A stretch of DNA of 52,864 nucleotides from a virus: the IMG/VR virus record IMGVR_UViG_3300030419_003351, positions 1 to 52,864 of that record; one strand, given 5' to 3'. A program made the translations under genes and the position numbers. The notes under the pieces were generated by a model, which was not told where the DNA came from, ran no database searches, and was given only the letters and a program-made list of their open reading frames with translations. Positions 13,653-18,731 of this stretch are shown one piece after another; the first letter of the stretch is position 1, and every line of letters starts with the position of its first letter.

Positions 13653-13940
13653 TTATATTTCATTTTTCCATTCCTTATAATCTTCAACTGTCATAAAGGT
13701 CATCTGTCCGGCGTGATTCAACAACCACGGAAAACCAAATTCATCTTCAACCCATAGGTCTAACAATTCTAAATTTCCACTCGCTGCGGTTTCTTCCATA
13801 ACCTCACTAGGCACGGCAACCTTCATAGAGCTAATCGGCCCAGAACTTTTACCTTCCCATTCTTCTTGAGGTTTTAGAATTCTTGCAAGCGTAACCATCA
13901 TCACGCCCATACCATAAACAGGACTATAATCATCGTGCAT
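13653..13940 (-). CDS. Hypothetical protein (95 aa)
   Basis: I use the ATG at 13940 (MHDDYSPVYGMGVMM...), one base after the upstream stop, with GGAGGAAG about seven bases before it inside that gene. A central SGPISSMKVAVPSEVMEE and the C-terminal DEFGFPWLLNHAGQMTFMTVEDYKEW suggest a small alpha/beta domain. No family recognised. Coupled to 13942-14307. Confidence 0.6.
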   Translation of the reverse strand: MHDDYSPVYGMGVMMVTLARILKPQEEWEGKSSGPISSMKVAVPSEVMEETAASGNLELLDLWVEDEFGFPWLLNHAGQMTFMTVEDYKEWKNEI

Positions 13941-13941
13941 C

Positions 13942-14307
13942 TTATTCTTCCTCCAAGTCATCAGCGTCAATCATACCACTATTAACCATACCGCCAACGA
14001 AAGCCATCATATTTTTATGAAGCTGGATTTCATCCTTCTCGTTTTCGCTATAGTCTAATTCACAATCAATATCACGACCATTAACCTGTTTGCGTAATCG
14101 TTCAATATTACGAGCCTTTAACGCTTTAAGTTTTTGGTGTGCGGTTTCCGTATCCGCTTCATCTTCGCACATCTCATTTAATCGTGCAAGCGTGCGACCA
14201 CCACGAACATCATCATGGAACTTTTTGGGAAGCCACTCATTAGGCACGACAATCATTTCCTGAGTAGCGACTTCCAACTCTTTCAACATTTCTTCAACGC
14301 TTTTCAT
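13942..14307 (-). CDS. Acidic helical hypothetical protein (121 aa)
   Basis: I start at MKSVEEML (14307), behind AAAGGAAATTGATT; a longer frame would begin inside the promoter. The protein is helical with an AHQKLKALKARNIERLRKQ stretch that could form a coiled coil and a very acidic C-terminus (DADDLEEE). First gene of a four-gene unit. Function unknown. Confidence 0.65.
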   Translation of the reverse strand: MKSVEEMLKELEVATQEMIVVPNEWLPKKFHDDVRGGRTLARLNEMCEDEADTETAHQKLKALKARNIERLRKQVNGRDIDCELDYSENEKDEIQLHKNMMAFVGGMVNSGMIDADDLEEE

Positions 14308-14335
14308 AATCAATTTCCTTTGTGTTATGCTTCCC

Positions 14336-14364
14336 ATTATAATATATATCGGCACATTTGTCAA
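14336..14364 (-). promoter_or_regulatory. Early sigma-70 promoter with CGATA spacer
   Basis: TTGACA (14364-14359), 17-base spacer with CCGATATATAT, TATAAT (14341-14336). The -35 includes the stop codon of 14361-14471. Confidence 0.92.
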
Positions 14365-14471
14365 GAGGTCTTAAACTCTTTTTCAATTTTTTCCAATCTT
14401 TTTTCTATGTCGTTCCATATGAACAAACCACCGAGGAAACCACCCATGAAGCAAATGCAAACTGTAACCAT
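14361..14471 (-). CDS. Membrane microprotein (36 or 41 aa)
   Basis: A hydrophobic, glycine-containing span (VTVCICFMGGFLGGLFIW) is followed by a charged helix (NDIEKRLEKIEKEFKTS): a one-span protein with a cytoplasmic coiled tail, holin- or spanin-like in outline only. An ATG five codons earlier (14486) lies only about ten bases below the transcription start and has no ribosome site; the ATG at 14471 has AAAGG seven bases upstream, so I prefer it. The TGA stop lies inside the next -35. Confidence 0.55.
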   Translation of the reverse strand: MVTVCICFMGGFLGGLFIWNDIEKRLEKIEKEFKTS

Positions 14472-14502
14472 AATTAAACCTTTCATTAATTGTTATACTA
14501 AG

Positions 14503-14531
14503 AGTATACCATAATCATCGGCATTTGTCAA
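14503..14531 (-). promoter_or_regulatory. Early sigma-70 promoter with CGAT spacer
   Basis: TTGACA (14531-14526), 17-base spacer with CCGATGATTA, TATACT (14508-14503). Single-gene unit. Confidence 0.88.
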
Positions 14532-14543
14532 GGGGTATCTTAA

Positions 14544-14651
14544 CTAATTTTCATAAATTTTTAGTATTTTTGAAACAGCCCAGCCGACTGGCAAAAGCAA
14601 CGCCGGAACGACCACGAACATCATAAACTCATCATTTTCAAATAAACTCAT
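14544..14651 (-). CDS. Membrane microprotein (35 aa)
   Basis: MSLFENDEFMMFVVVPALLL... has an acidic first nine residues and then one membrane span to about residue 27, ending in a short basic tail. The ATG overlaps the upstream stop (ATGA) and AAAGGTGAAGA precedes it, so translation is coupled. Second gene of the unit from the unusual promoter at 14820-14858. Confidence 0.55.
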   Translation of the reverse strand: MSLFENDEFMMFVVVPALLLPVGWAVSKILKIYEN

Positions 14652-14797
14652 TTCTTCACCTTTGCAAATTTAGATTGTGCTAGTTTTTTGTGTGTCTGTT
14701 TGAGAGTACCCTTTGCAAGGCATCCCGTGAATATATCCGCGTGCCGCTTGAGACTCGCGTTGTGTTTGGCTATCGCTATTTTTTTATTGTTTAGCAT
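14648..14797 (-). CDS. Small very basic protein (49 aa)
   Basis: AAAGGATAAGAC precedes the ATG. The protein (MLNNKKIAIAKHNASLKRHADIFTGCLAKG...) has about 14 lysines and arginines and a C-terminal helix rich in Lys, consistent with nucleic-acid or ribosome binding. It is one of the two units driven by the alternative promoter class. Confidence 0.6.
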   Translation of the reverse strand: MLNNKKIAIAKHNASLKRHADIFTGCLAKGTLKQTHKKLAQSKFAKVKK

Positions 14798-14819
14798 GTC
14801 TTATCCTTTCCTGCTATAT

Positions 14820-14858
14820 ATATATTATCGCACATGGGTGTGACACGTTAGGTCACTG
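14820..14858 (-). promoter_or_regulatory. Alternative promoter with 19-base dyad box, copy 1
   Basis: Minus strand CAGTGACCTAACGTGTCAC (14858-14840) contains inverted repeat GTGAC/GTCAC; after nine bases comes CGATAATATATATA. There is no TTGACA. The same box and spacing occur at 16813-16856, in front of another gene, so this is a second promoter class or an operator-bearing promoter. Confidence 0.65.
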
Positions 14859-14890
14859 CCGACTGATTTTTTCAAAAAAAAGGGAAAAAC

Positions 14891-14935
14891 TTTTTGCGGG
14901 CCGCCCGCAATTTTGTCAAGCCCCCTAGAAGGGGG
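14891..14935 (-). terminator. GC-rich element, copy F, terminator-like
   Basis: Minus strand has CCCCCT-TCT-AGGGGG directly after the stop of 14939-15127, then CTTGACAAAATTGC, then the perfect palindrome TTGCGGGC-G-GCCCGCAA followed by AAAGTTTTT. Two stacked hairpins with a U-rich end argue for termination; it is also a member of the repeat family. Confidence 0.65.
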
Positions 14936-14938
14936 AGG

Positions 14939-15127
14939 TTAGCAGAAAGCACACTCGTCTAATGTCGGCGTGTACTCTCCGCCTTGCTTGCCGCACTTGG
15001 GACAGATGTCGCTTTCATCTAGGACGATGAACAAATCATCCTCTAGCTCCATCTCCTCCTCGCACCACATCCAGTACTGCAAGGAACCGTCATCTTCGGG
15101 TTGAAAATTTTCGTCGTGATCGTTCAT
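14939..15127 (-). CDS. Small zinc-ribbon protein (62 aa)
   Basis: The acidic first 45 residues (NDHDENFQPEDDG...EEEMELEDDLF) lead into CPKCGKQGGEYTPTLDECAFC, two CxxC knuckles about 13 residues apart: a classic zinc ribbon. I start at the ATG at 15127; one four codons earlier (15139) is possible. It overlaps the end of 15090-15218 in another frame, showing dense packing. Zinc ribbons of this size often contact nucleic acid or RNA polymerase. Confidence 0.65.
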   Translation of the reverse strand: MNDHDENFQPEDDGSLQYWMWCEEEMELEDDLFIVLDESDICPKCGKQGGEYTPTLDECAFC

Positions 15128-15218
15128 GAATCCACTCATCAAACAAGCCAAGTAAAACGGGAAAGGTGACGGCGGCAACCGTCGCCCATTCCCAAAAGGT
15201 AATCATTTCGCTGCTCAT
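15090..15218 (-). CDS. Small membrane protein (42 aa)
   Basis: MSSEMITFWEWATVAAVTFPV... gives one membrane span (about residues 7-24) followed by a basic tail (HERSRRKFSTRR), an N-out/C-in topology by the positive-inside rule. The ATG overlaps the upstream stop as TGATGAG with a GAGGGA upstream. It overlaps the zinc-ribbon gene by 38 bases in a different frame. Confidence 0.6.
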   Translation of the reverse strand: MSSEMITFWEWATVAAVTFPVLLGLFDEWIHERSRRKFSTRR

Positions 15219-15502
15219 CAGTCCCAATCCCTCAAAGCGTAGTTTTCCCATTCGGCGGCGTACATATCCACCGGATCGTAGTCCGTGTAATCGTCGTCCC
15301 ACGGCTCCTGTGGGTACAGACTCGGATCTTCATCCATCTCCGCATAGAAGTCACGATGCGGATCGAAGTCCGAAGGCTCAAGCTCAGGCTCCGCAGCCTC
15401 TTGCTCCTCAAGCCAAGCGGAGTACTCCTCCCAATCGGCCTGTGTAGGCTCGTAGGAAGCAAGTTCGTCGGACTGGATAGAAGTGTCAAATTTAGAGAAC
15501 AT
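15218..15502 (-). CDS. Highly acidic protein (94 aa)
   Basis: MFSKFDTSIQSDELASYEPTQADWEEYSAW... has roughly a third of its residues Asp or Glu, with DYTDYDPVDMY repeats and no basic cluster. Such a charge suggests a DNA mimic or an inhibitor of a host DNA- or RNA-binding enzyme, but that is only inference from composition. I start at the ATG at 15502 (GAAAGG upstream); an earlier in-frame start lies inside the promoter. It shares the KGF-x-MFS start context with 16164-16445. Confidence 0.65.
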   Translation of the reverse strand: MFSKFDTSIQSDELASYEPTQADWEEYSAWLEEQEAAEPELEPSDFDPHRDFYAEMDEDPSLYPQEPWDDDYTDYDPVDMYAAEWENYALRDWD

Positions 15503-15542
15503 AGAAAAACCTTTCAAAAAGTGATGTGTTTTGTATAACCCC

Positions 15543-15570
15543 ATTATACATAATATCGGCAGAATGTCAA
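15543..15570 (-). promoter_or_regulatory. Early sigma-70 promoter with CGATA spacer
   Basis: TTGACA (15570-15565), 16-base spacer with CCGATATTATG, TATAAT (15548-15543). It drives 15502 to 14939. Confidence 0.92.
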
Positions 15571-15640
15571 GGGGTTCTTTAGAAAAAAATCAAAGTTTTT
15601 GGTAATTGAGTGATTTCGACAGAGCTTACCAAACTCCACA

Positions 15641-15653
15641 CCCCCGAAGGGGG
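15641..15653 (-). terminator. Hairpin after 15667-15882
   Basis: Minus strand CCCCC-TTC-GGGGG, 13 bases past the stop, but without a good U run afterwards (TGTGGAGTTTGG), so termination is uncertain. Confidence 0.4.
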
Positions 15654-15666
15654 ACGGTGCGATCAA

Positions 15667-15882
15667 CTATTCCTCTTCAGGAAACATAGCGTCGAAGCAA
15701 GTATCGCAGGTTTCGGAGATTAACATCTCTCGATCCTCTGCACTCAGGTACGGCATAGCCGCCTGAATTAACTCGCCCTCTTGCCAGCGTTGCCAATCGT
15801 TAGCATTGAAGCTAATCTTTTGACACTCGCCGCACAAGCGACACTGAGCGTTGACCGTCACGTTCAATCGTGTTGCGATCAT
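15667..15882 (-). CDS. Small zinc-binding-like protein (71 aa), apparently leaderless
   Basis: MIATRLNVTVNAQCRLCGECQKISF... contains CRLCGEC near residue 14-20 and CDTCF near 60-64, a split four- or five-cysteine metal site around a helical middle (NDWQRWQEGELIQ). The A of the ATG (15882) is exactly at the expected transcription start of the promoter at 15889-15917, so the message is probably leaderless. A longer frame would begin upstream of the promoter. Confidence 0.6.
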   Translation of the reverse strand: MIATRLNVTVNAQCRLCGECQKISFNANDWQRWQEGELIQAAMPYLSAEDREMLISETCDTCFDAMFPEEE

Positions 15883-15888
15883 GTCTAC

Positions 15889-15917
15889 ATTATACCACAA
15901 AAAGTTAATCTTGTCAA
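15889..15917 (-). promoter_or_regulatory. Sigma-70 promoter without CGATA spacer
   Basis: TTGACA (15917-15912), 17-base spacer AGATTAACTTTTTGTGG, TATAAT (15894-15889). It lacks the spacer motif and serves a leaderless gene. Confidence 0.82.
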
Positions 15918-15943
15918 GGGTAAAACAAAAGAATTTCAAAAAA

Positions 15944-16012
15944 TTATTGTAAAACTTCTGCACCCAAAAAACCAACAAAACAAGCCATCAACAGTAAAAC
16001 AAAAAACGTCAT
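15944..16012 (-). CDS. Single-span membrane microprotein (22 aa)
   Basis: MTFFVLLLMACFVGFLGAEV... is one membrane helix. It has an ideal ribosome site (AAAGGAGG) eight bases before the ATG and its own promoter at 16026-16054, so despite 22 codons it looks genuinely expressed. Nothing follows it before the next promoter. Confidence 0.6.
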   Translation of the reverse strand: MTFFVLLLMACFVGFLGAEVLQ

Positions 16013-16025
16013 ATCAACTTCCTCC

Positions 16026-16054
16026 TTTATATAATATATATCGGCACAAGTCAA
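16026..16054 (-). promoter_or_regulatory. Early sigma-70 promoter with CGATA spacer
   Basis: TTGACT (16054-16049), 17-base spacer with CCGATATATAT, TATAAA (16031-16026). It drives the 22-residue microprotein. Confidence 0.8.
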
Positions 16055-16090
16055 TAGCGATCTTGAGAAAAAATCAAAAAAACAGCAAAA

Positions 16091-16140
16091 AAATTTTTGC
16101 GGGCGGGGCACAATTTTGTCAAGCCCCCTATAAGAGGGCC
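16091..16140 (-). terminator. GC-rich element, copy G, terminator-like
   Basis: Minus strand GCCCTCT-TAT-AGGGGGC sits after the stop of 16164-16445 and is followed by TTGACAAAATTGTGCCCCGCCCGC and AAAAATTTTTTT. GGGGC can alternatively pair with the later GCCCC, giving two competing stems. Confidence 0.6.
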
Positions 16141-16163
16141 TGAGCTATGTCGGAATTCTTAGG

Positions 16164-16445
16164 CTACGACGGCAGGCATCCGTCAAGGATACCGCCGTGA
16201 GCGTCAAGCTCTGCCTGTACTACTTCAACCGGCACCCAACCATAAACGGTTTCGGTGTAGTCGTGATCGCCAAAGCATTCTGCATAGCTGCGTAGCTCTG
16301 CTGTCTTGGGCGTAGTAGATGGAAAGCCACACTCTACCGTAACAGGTACGCCATCGGTGTTACGCTGTGAGTATGCACCTTCGTGAGCCTGTACGCTAAT
16401 GTTGAAGCCATCGGTGCAAGTGATTCTAGGATTGTGAGAGAACAT
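16164..16445 (-). CDS. Hypothetical protein (93 aa)
   Basis: I start at the ATG at 16445 (MFSHNPRITCTDGFNISVQA...), behind GAAAGG; the longer frame upstream overlaps the preceding gene. The chain shows beta-rich segments and a YAECFGDHDYTETVYGWVP block, then ELDAHGGILDGCLPS. The HGGI(L) ending and VPVEVVQAELDAHGGI recall a domain repeated in phage hypothetical proteins; function unknown. Second gene below the alternative promoter at 16813-16857. Confidence 0.6.
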   Translation of the reverse strand: MFSHNPRITCTDGFNISVQAHEGAYSQRNTDGVPVTVECGFPSTTPKTAELRSYAECFGDHDYTETVYGWVPVEVVQAELDAHGGILDGCLPS

Positions 16446-16542
16446 ATTAAAACCTTTCAAGTTAAAAGAAAAACCGGAATCTTGAATAGCCTTAACCGGC
16501 GGGCTATGCTTGCGACTAGGGCAAGGCTTGCGGGTTAAACCC

Positions 16543-16782
16543 TTAACCACCTGAATCAACTCGGTAGGTGATACCGCACTCGTTACAAGTGTGTTGATTG
16601 TAACACGTACCAAGATTGGTACGAGTCATATTGTAATCTCTTACAATTTCCGGCGTACGAGTAATGACACCGTTCACAGTACTGCTCATGATAGTCTCAC
16701 GTTCAGTACCACACTCGGCCAAGTGCCTAGTGTATTCTTTTGGCTGTTCTTTCCAGCCATTCATAGTTCCTAAATCAATCAT
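16543..16782 (-). CDS. Hypothetical protein with Cys/His cluster (79 aa)
   Basis: The ATG at 16782 follows GAAAGGAATTGTT. The C-terminus CYNQHTCNECGITYRVDSGG has three cysteines and a histidine in a zinc-binding arrangement; the N-terminal part (WKEQPKEYTRHLAECGTERE) is charged and helical. A ribbon on a short helix suggests a nucleic-acid or protein adaptor. First gene of the second alternative-promoter unit. Confidence 0.6.
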   Translation of the reverse strand: MIDLGTMNGWKEQPKEYTRHLAECGTERETIMSSTVNGVITRTPEIVRDYNMTRTNLGTCYNQHTCNECGITYRVDSGG

Positions 16783-16812
16783 AACAATTCCTTTCTTTTG
16801 TGTTGTGTTTGT

Positions 16813-16857
16813 CATATTATTATTATCGTCTATGGTCGTGACACGTTAGGTCACTGG
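16813..16857 (-). promoter_or_regulatory. Alternative promoter with 19-base dyad box, copy 2
   Basis: CAGTGACCTAACGTGTCAC (16856-16838) then nine bases and CGATAATAATAATAT. The box contains the TAA stop of 16846-17067, so in this copy it doubles as coding sequence. Confidence 0.65.
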
Positions 16858-17067
16858 AACGTACTTTCCTACAATTTTTTTCCACTTTTTCATAACGTAG
16901 TCATATTGGCCGGTTGTCTCTGGATTGCTGATGCAGTTGCCAGCTTCGTTGACACTACTGCAAATGATGTATTTGCCGTAGGTGTTATGACGCACCAAGT
17001 ACCGCATACCGGTTGGGGTGTCTTTGATCATTCGGATCTCGTAGGGTTTCATTCCGCGTAGTAACAT
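16846..17067 (-). CDS. Small basic hypothetical protein (73 aa)
   Basis: AAAGGAAATAAA precedes the ATG. The product (MLLRGMKPYEIRMIKDTPTGMRYLVRHNTYGKYI...) has beta-like strands, two cysteines (IICSSVNEAGNC) and a basic C-terminus (KKWKKIVGKYVPVT). The last codons and stop form part of the dyad box shared with 14840-14858; the other copy may therefore descend from a duplicated gene end. Function unknown. Confidence 0.6.
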   Translation of the reverse strand: MLLRGMKPYEIRMIKDTPTGMRYLVRHNTYGKYIICSSVNEAGNCISNPETTGQYDYVMKKWKKIVGKYVPVT

Positions 17068-17092
17068 TTTATTTCCTTTGTGTTATATTTTA

Positions 17093-17121
17093 AGTATACC
17101 ATATAAATCGGCTTTTGTCAA
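17093..17121 (-). promoter_or_regulatory. Early sigma-70 promoter with CGAT spacer
   Basis: TTGACA (17121-17116), 17-base spacer with CCGATTTATA, TATACT (17098-17093). It drives 17067-16846. Confidence 0.88.
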
Positions 17122-17130
17122 GCCCAATCT

Positions 17131-17307
17131 TTATTTATTTATGGTATTTTGTAAGGTTTTTTTTCTGCCCCACAATCGTTGCAGGTCATTCATTAGACAG
17201 TTTTTATTCCACTGTCCTAATTCCTTATTGTAACGAATCAAAGTTTTTTCGATTCGTCGGTCAATTTTGAACAGTTCTAGTTTAGCGTTTTGTTTTGTAA
17301 GAGTCAT
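17131..17307 (-). CDS. Small helical protein, three-member paralogous family, copy 1 (58 aa)
   Basis: I start at the ATG at 17307 (MTLTKQNAKLELFKIDRRIEK...). The pattern AKLELFK-x-(D/N)R-x-IEK...ELGQWNKN...LQRLW-x-(R/D)KKTL is shared closely with 18429-18599 and more loosely with 17918-18115. All are predicted as a two-helix hairpin. Each has its own promoter-led unit, consistent with tandem duplication of promoter plus gene. Partner and role unknown; a coiled-coil inhibitor or adaptor would fit. Confidence 0.7.
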   Translation of the reverse strand: MTLTKQNAKLELFKIDRRIEKTLIRYNKELGQWNKNCLMNDLQRLWGRKKTLQNTINK

Positions 17308-17332
17308 TTTATTTCCTTTCGTTGTGCTTTTC

Positions 17333-17361
17333 ATTATACTATACTTATCGGCTTTTGTCAA
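17333..17361 (-). promoter_or_regulatory. Early sigma-70 promoter with CGATA spacer
   Basis: TTGACA (17361-17356), 17-base spacer with CCGATAAGTA, TATAAT (17338-17333). It drives paralogue copy 1. Confidence 0.9.
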
Positions 17362-17396
17362 GGGTATTCTTTAATTATTCTTAAAGTTTTTTTAAT

Positions 17397-17435
17397 TTAT
17401 TTTTTATTGCCGATTGTTATTTCCTTATTAATTAT
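17397..17435 (-). pseudogene. Vestigial gene behind an orphan promoter
   Basis: Below the promoter at 17442-17470 the transcript carries AAGGAAATAACAATCGGC, almost the leader AAGGAAATAAAATG of the neighbouring genes, but with no ATG; the frame then ends after a few codons (AATAAAAAATAA). It looks like the remains of a deleted small gene. A short functional RNA cannot be excluded. Confidence 0.4.
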
Positions 17436-17441
17436 ATCGAC

Positions 17442-17470
17442 ATTATACCATAAAACCTTTAACCTGTCAA
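17442..17470 (-). promoter_or_regulatory. Orphan sigma-70 promoter without CGATA
   Basis: TTGACA (17470-17465), 17-base spacer GGTTAAAGGTTTTATGG, TATAAT (17447-17442). No intact gene follows. Confidence 0.75.
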
Positions 17471-17504
17471 GGCCGATTGAGCAATTTTTTATAAAAAAGA
17501 CAAG

Positions 17505-17535
17505 ATTTTTTTTTGCGGGCGGGGCACAATTTTGC
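17505..17535. repeat. GC-rich intergenic element, copy H
   Basis: TTTTTTTTTTGCGGGCGGGGC followed by ACAATTTTG, nearly identical to copy G over about 28 bases. Confidence 0.65.
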
Positions 17536-17569
17536 TGTGTATACATACCCCCATAGCCCCTATCAGGTT

Positions 17570-17650
17570 TCTTAGGCTGTGACACACCATGTGGCCTAGT
17601 CACTCGCTCCCTAAATAGCCTAGACACTCGTGTTAGATAGGCTAAGACAA
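17570..17650. repeat. Hairpin-rich 3' region related to the 60-bp repeat
   Basis: Just past the stop of 17653-17880, minus strand TAGGCT-TGTCTT-AGCCTA forms a hairpin, then ACAC-GA-GTGT. TTGTCTTAGCCTATC resembles the TTGTC-TATCCTATC end of the 12979 repeat copy. Relationship uncertain. Confidence 0.35.
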
Positions 17651-17652
17651 GC

Positions 17653-17880
17653 CTACTCATTAGCTGTGCCGTACTTCTCGAAGTACCGAGCCATCGCATC
17701 CATCTTAGATTGTGGTACTTCCACCACACTGATAACCTCACAGCTATCATGGAAATCGTTATAGCGGAACACTGTTTCACCGCTATCATTCTGACGCAAG
17801 CTGTCGCGGCTTACGTGCTTGTGTGTAACTTCATTGCCTCTGATTGGACAAACGATTGTAACGTCAAAGTGTTTAGTCAT
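17653..17880 (-). CDS. Hypothetical protein (75 aa)
   Basis: GAAAGGGAATAC precedes the ATG. The first half is beta-like (FDVTIVCPIRGNEVTHKHVSRDSLRQNDSGETVFRYND) and the second a helix (SKMDAMARYFEKYG). The single CPIRG and scattered histidines do not make a clear metal site. It is the second gene of the unit from 18159-18187; the 37-base gap holds a TAGT/TTAG microsatellite. Confidence 0.6.
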   Translation of the reverse strand: MTKHFDVTIVCPIRGNEVTHKHVSRDSLRQNDSGETVFRYNDFHDSCEVISVVEVPQSKMDAMARYFEKYGTANE

Positions 17881-17917
17881 GTATTCCCTTTCGTTGGAAT
17901 GTTGTTTAGTTAGTTAG

Positions 17918-18115
17918 TTAGTTAAAGATAAATACGATACTATCATCACTGTGTATGATACGAAGTAAAGCATTCTTTACTTTCCATAAGTGTTCAAGTT
18001 CACCTTGAACGATTGACTTATTCCAATCGCCCAATTCATTCTTGTGTTCAACAATCTTATCTTCGATTGCTTTATCAGTTTTAGTAAGTTCGATTTGAGC
18101 CTGTGCTTTAGTCAT
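17918..18115 (-). CDS. Small helical protein, paralogous family, copy 2 (65 aa)
   Basis: MTKAQAQIELTKTDKAIEDKI... keeps the spacing of the family (E.K.D..IE ... NELGDWNKS..QGELEHLWKVKNAL) seen at 17131 and 18429 but has diverged and has a longer C-terminus (DDSIVFIFN). AAAGGAACACAAC precedes the ATG. Two helices with conserved ELG-(Q/D)-(W/F)-NK turn. First gene of its unit. Confidence 0.7.
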   Translation of the reverse strand: MTKAQAQIELTKTDKAIEDKIVEHKNELGDWNKSIVQGELEHLWKVKNALLRIIHSDDSIVFIFN

Positions 18116-18158
18116 GTTGTGTTCCTTTCAAGAACTTTTGTTTAATTGTTATACTAGT

Positions 18159-18187
18159 AGTATATACTAAGTATCGTCATTTGTCAA
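18159..18187 (-). promoter_or_regulatory. Early sigma-70 promoter with CGATA spacer
   Basis: TTGACA (18187-18182), 17-base spacer with ACGATACTTA, TATACT (18164-18159). It drives 18115 to 17653. Confidence 0.88.
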
Positions 18188-18217
18188 GAGCAATCTTTAA
18201 CTTTTTACAAAGTTTTT

Positions 18218-18352
18218 TTAGATAGCTCCAAGTAGCCAAAGCATACCATACAAGTAGCCAAGCATACCAAGCACAGCCATTGGTGAGATAACCACCAACA
18301 TAATAACCCAGTTAATAATAACATCTTTGATTGAGTTTCTTTCGCGTAACAT
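18218..18352 (-). CDS. Two-span membrane microprotein (44 aa)
   Basis: AAAAGGTAATAAG precedes the ATG. After a charged start (MLRERNSIKD) come two hydrophobic segments (about 11-28 and 29-43) rich in Met, Gly and Leu, with GMLGYLYGMLWLLG at the end. This outline is compatible with a small holin or membrane-active protein, but no lysis gene is nearby, so that is only a possibility. Confidence 0.6.
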   Translation of the reverse strand: MLRERNSIKDVIINWVIMLVVISPMAVLGMLGYLYGMLWLLGAI

Positions 18353-18390
18353 CTTATTACCTTTTGTTTGTGTTAACTTCTTATGTCTTA

Positions 18391-18419
18391 AGTATATATT
18401 GTATATCGGCTATTGTCAA
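18391..18419 (-). promoter_or_regulatory. Early sigma-70 promoter with CGATA spacer
   Basis: TTGACA (18419-18414), 17-base spacer with CCGATATACA, TATACT (18396-18391). It drives 18352-18218. Confidence 0.88.
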
Positions 18420-18428
18420 GGGGAATCT

Positions 18429-18599
18429 TTAACCATTGATGATATTTGTTAAAGTTTTTTTCCTATCCCATAACCGTTGCAGTTCATTGAATACGCAGTT
18501 CTTATTGAACTGTCCTAATTCGTTAGCGTGTTCAGCAACCTTTTTTTCGATGTTGCGATTTACTTTGAACAGTTCTAGTTTAGCTTCGTTGCGAGTCAT
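18429..18599 (-). CDS. Small helical protein, paralogous family, copy 3 (56 aa)
   Basis: MTRNEAKLELFKVNRNIEKKV... matches copy 1 (17131-17307) over the whole length: AKLELFK, IEK, NELGQ-(W/F)-NKNC, LQRLW-x-RKKTL. The ribosome site and leader (AAAGGAACACAAC) match copy 2. The conserved residues form one face of a predicted helical hairpin. First minus-strand gene after the early/late boundary. Confidence 0.7.
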   Translation of the reverse strand: MTRNEAKLELFKVNRNIEKKVAEHANELGQFNKNCVFNELQRLWDRKKTLTNIING

Positions 18600-18641
18600 G
18601 TTGTGTTCCTTTCGAGAACGTTGTTTGATTGTTATGTCTTA

Positions 18642-18670
18642 AGTATACTATAGTTATCGTCTTGTGTCAA
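18642..18670 (-). promoter_or_regulatory. Early sigma-70 promoter with CGATA spacer
   Basis: TTGACA (18670-18665), 17-base spacer with ACGATAACTA, TATACT (18647-18642). It drives paralogue copy 3. Confidence 0.88.
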
Positions 18671-18731
18671 CAGTAAACTTAAATTTATTTTAAAAAACTT
18701 TTAACTTTTGTTCTTAACTTCTTATTCTCTT

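Noticed and set aside
17397-17789. 130-codon minus-strand frame
   Set aside because: It overlaps a gene in another frame, GC-rich element H and a promoter; no ribosome site.
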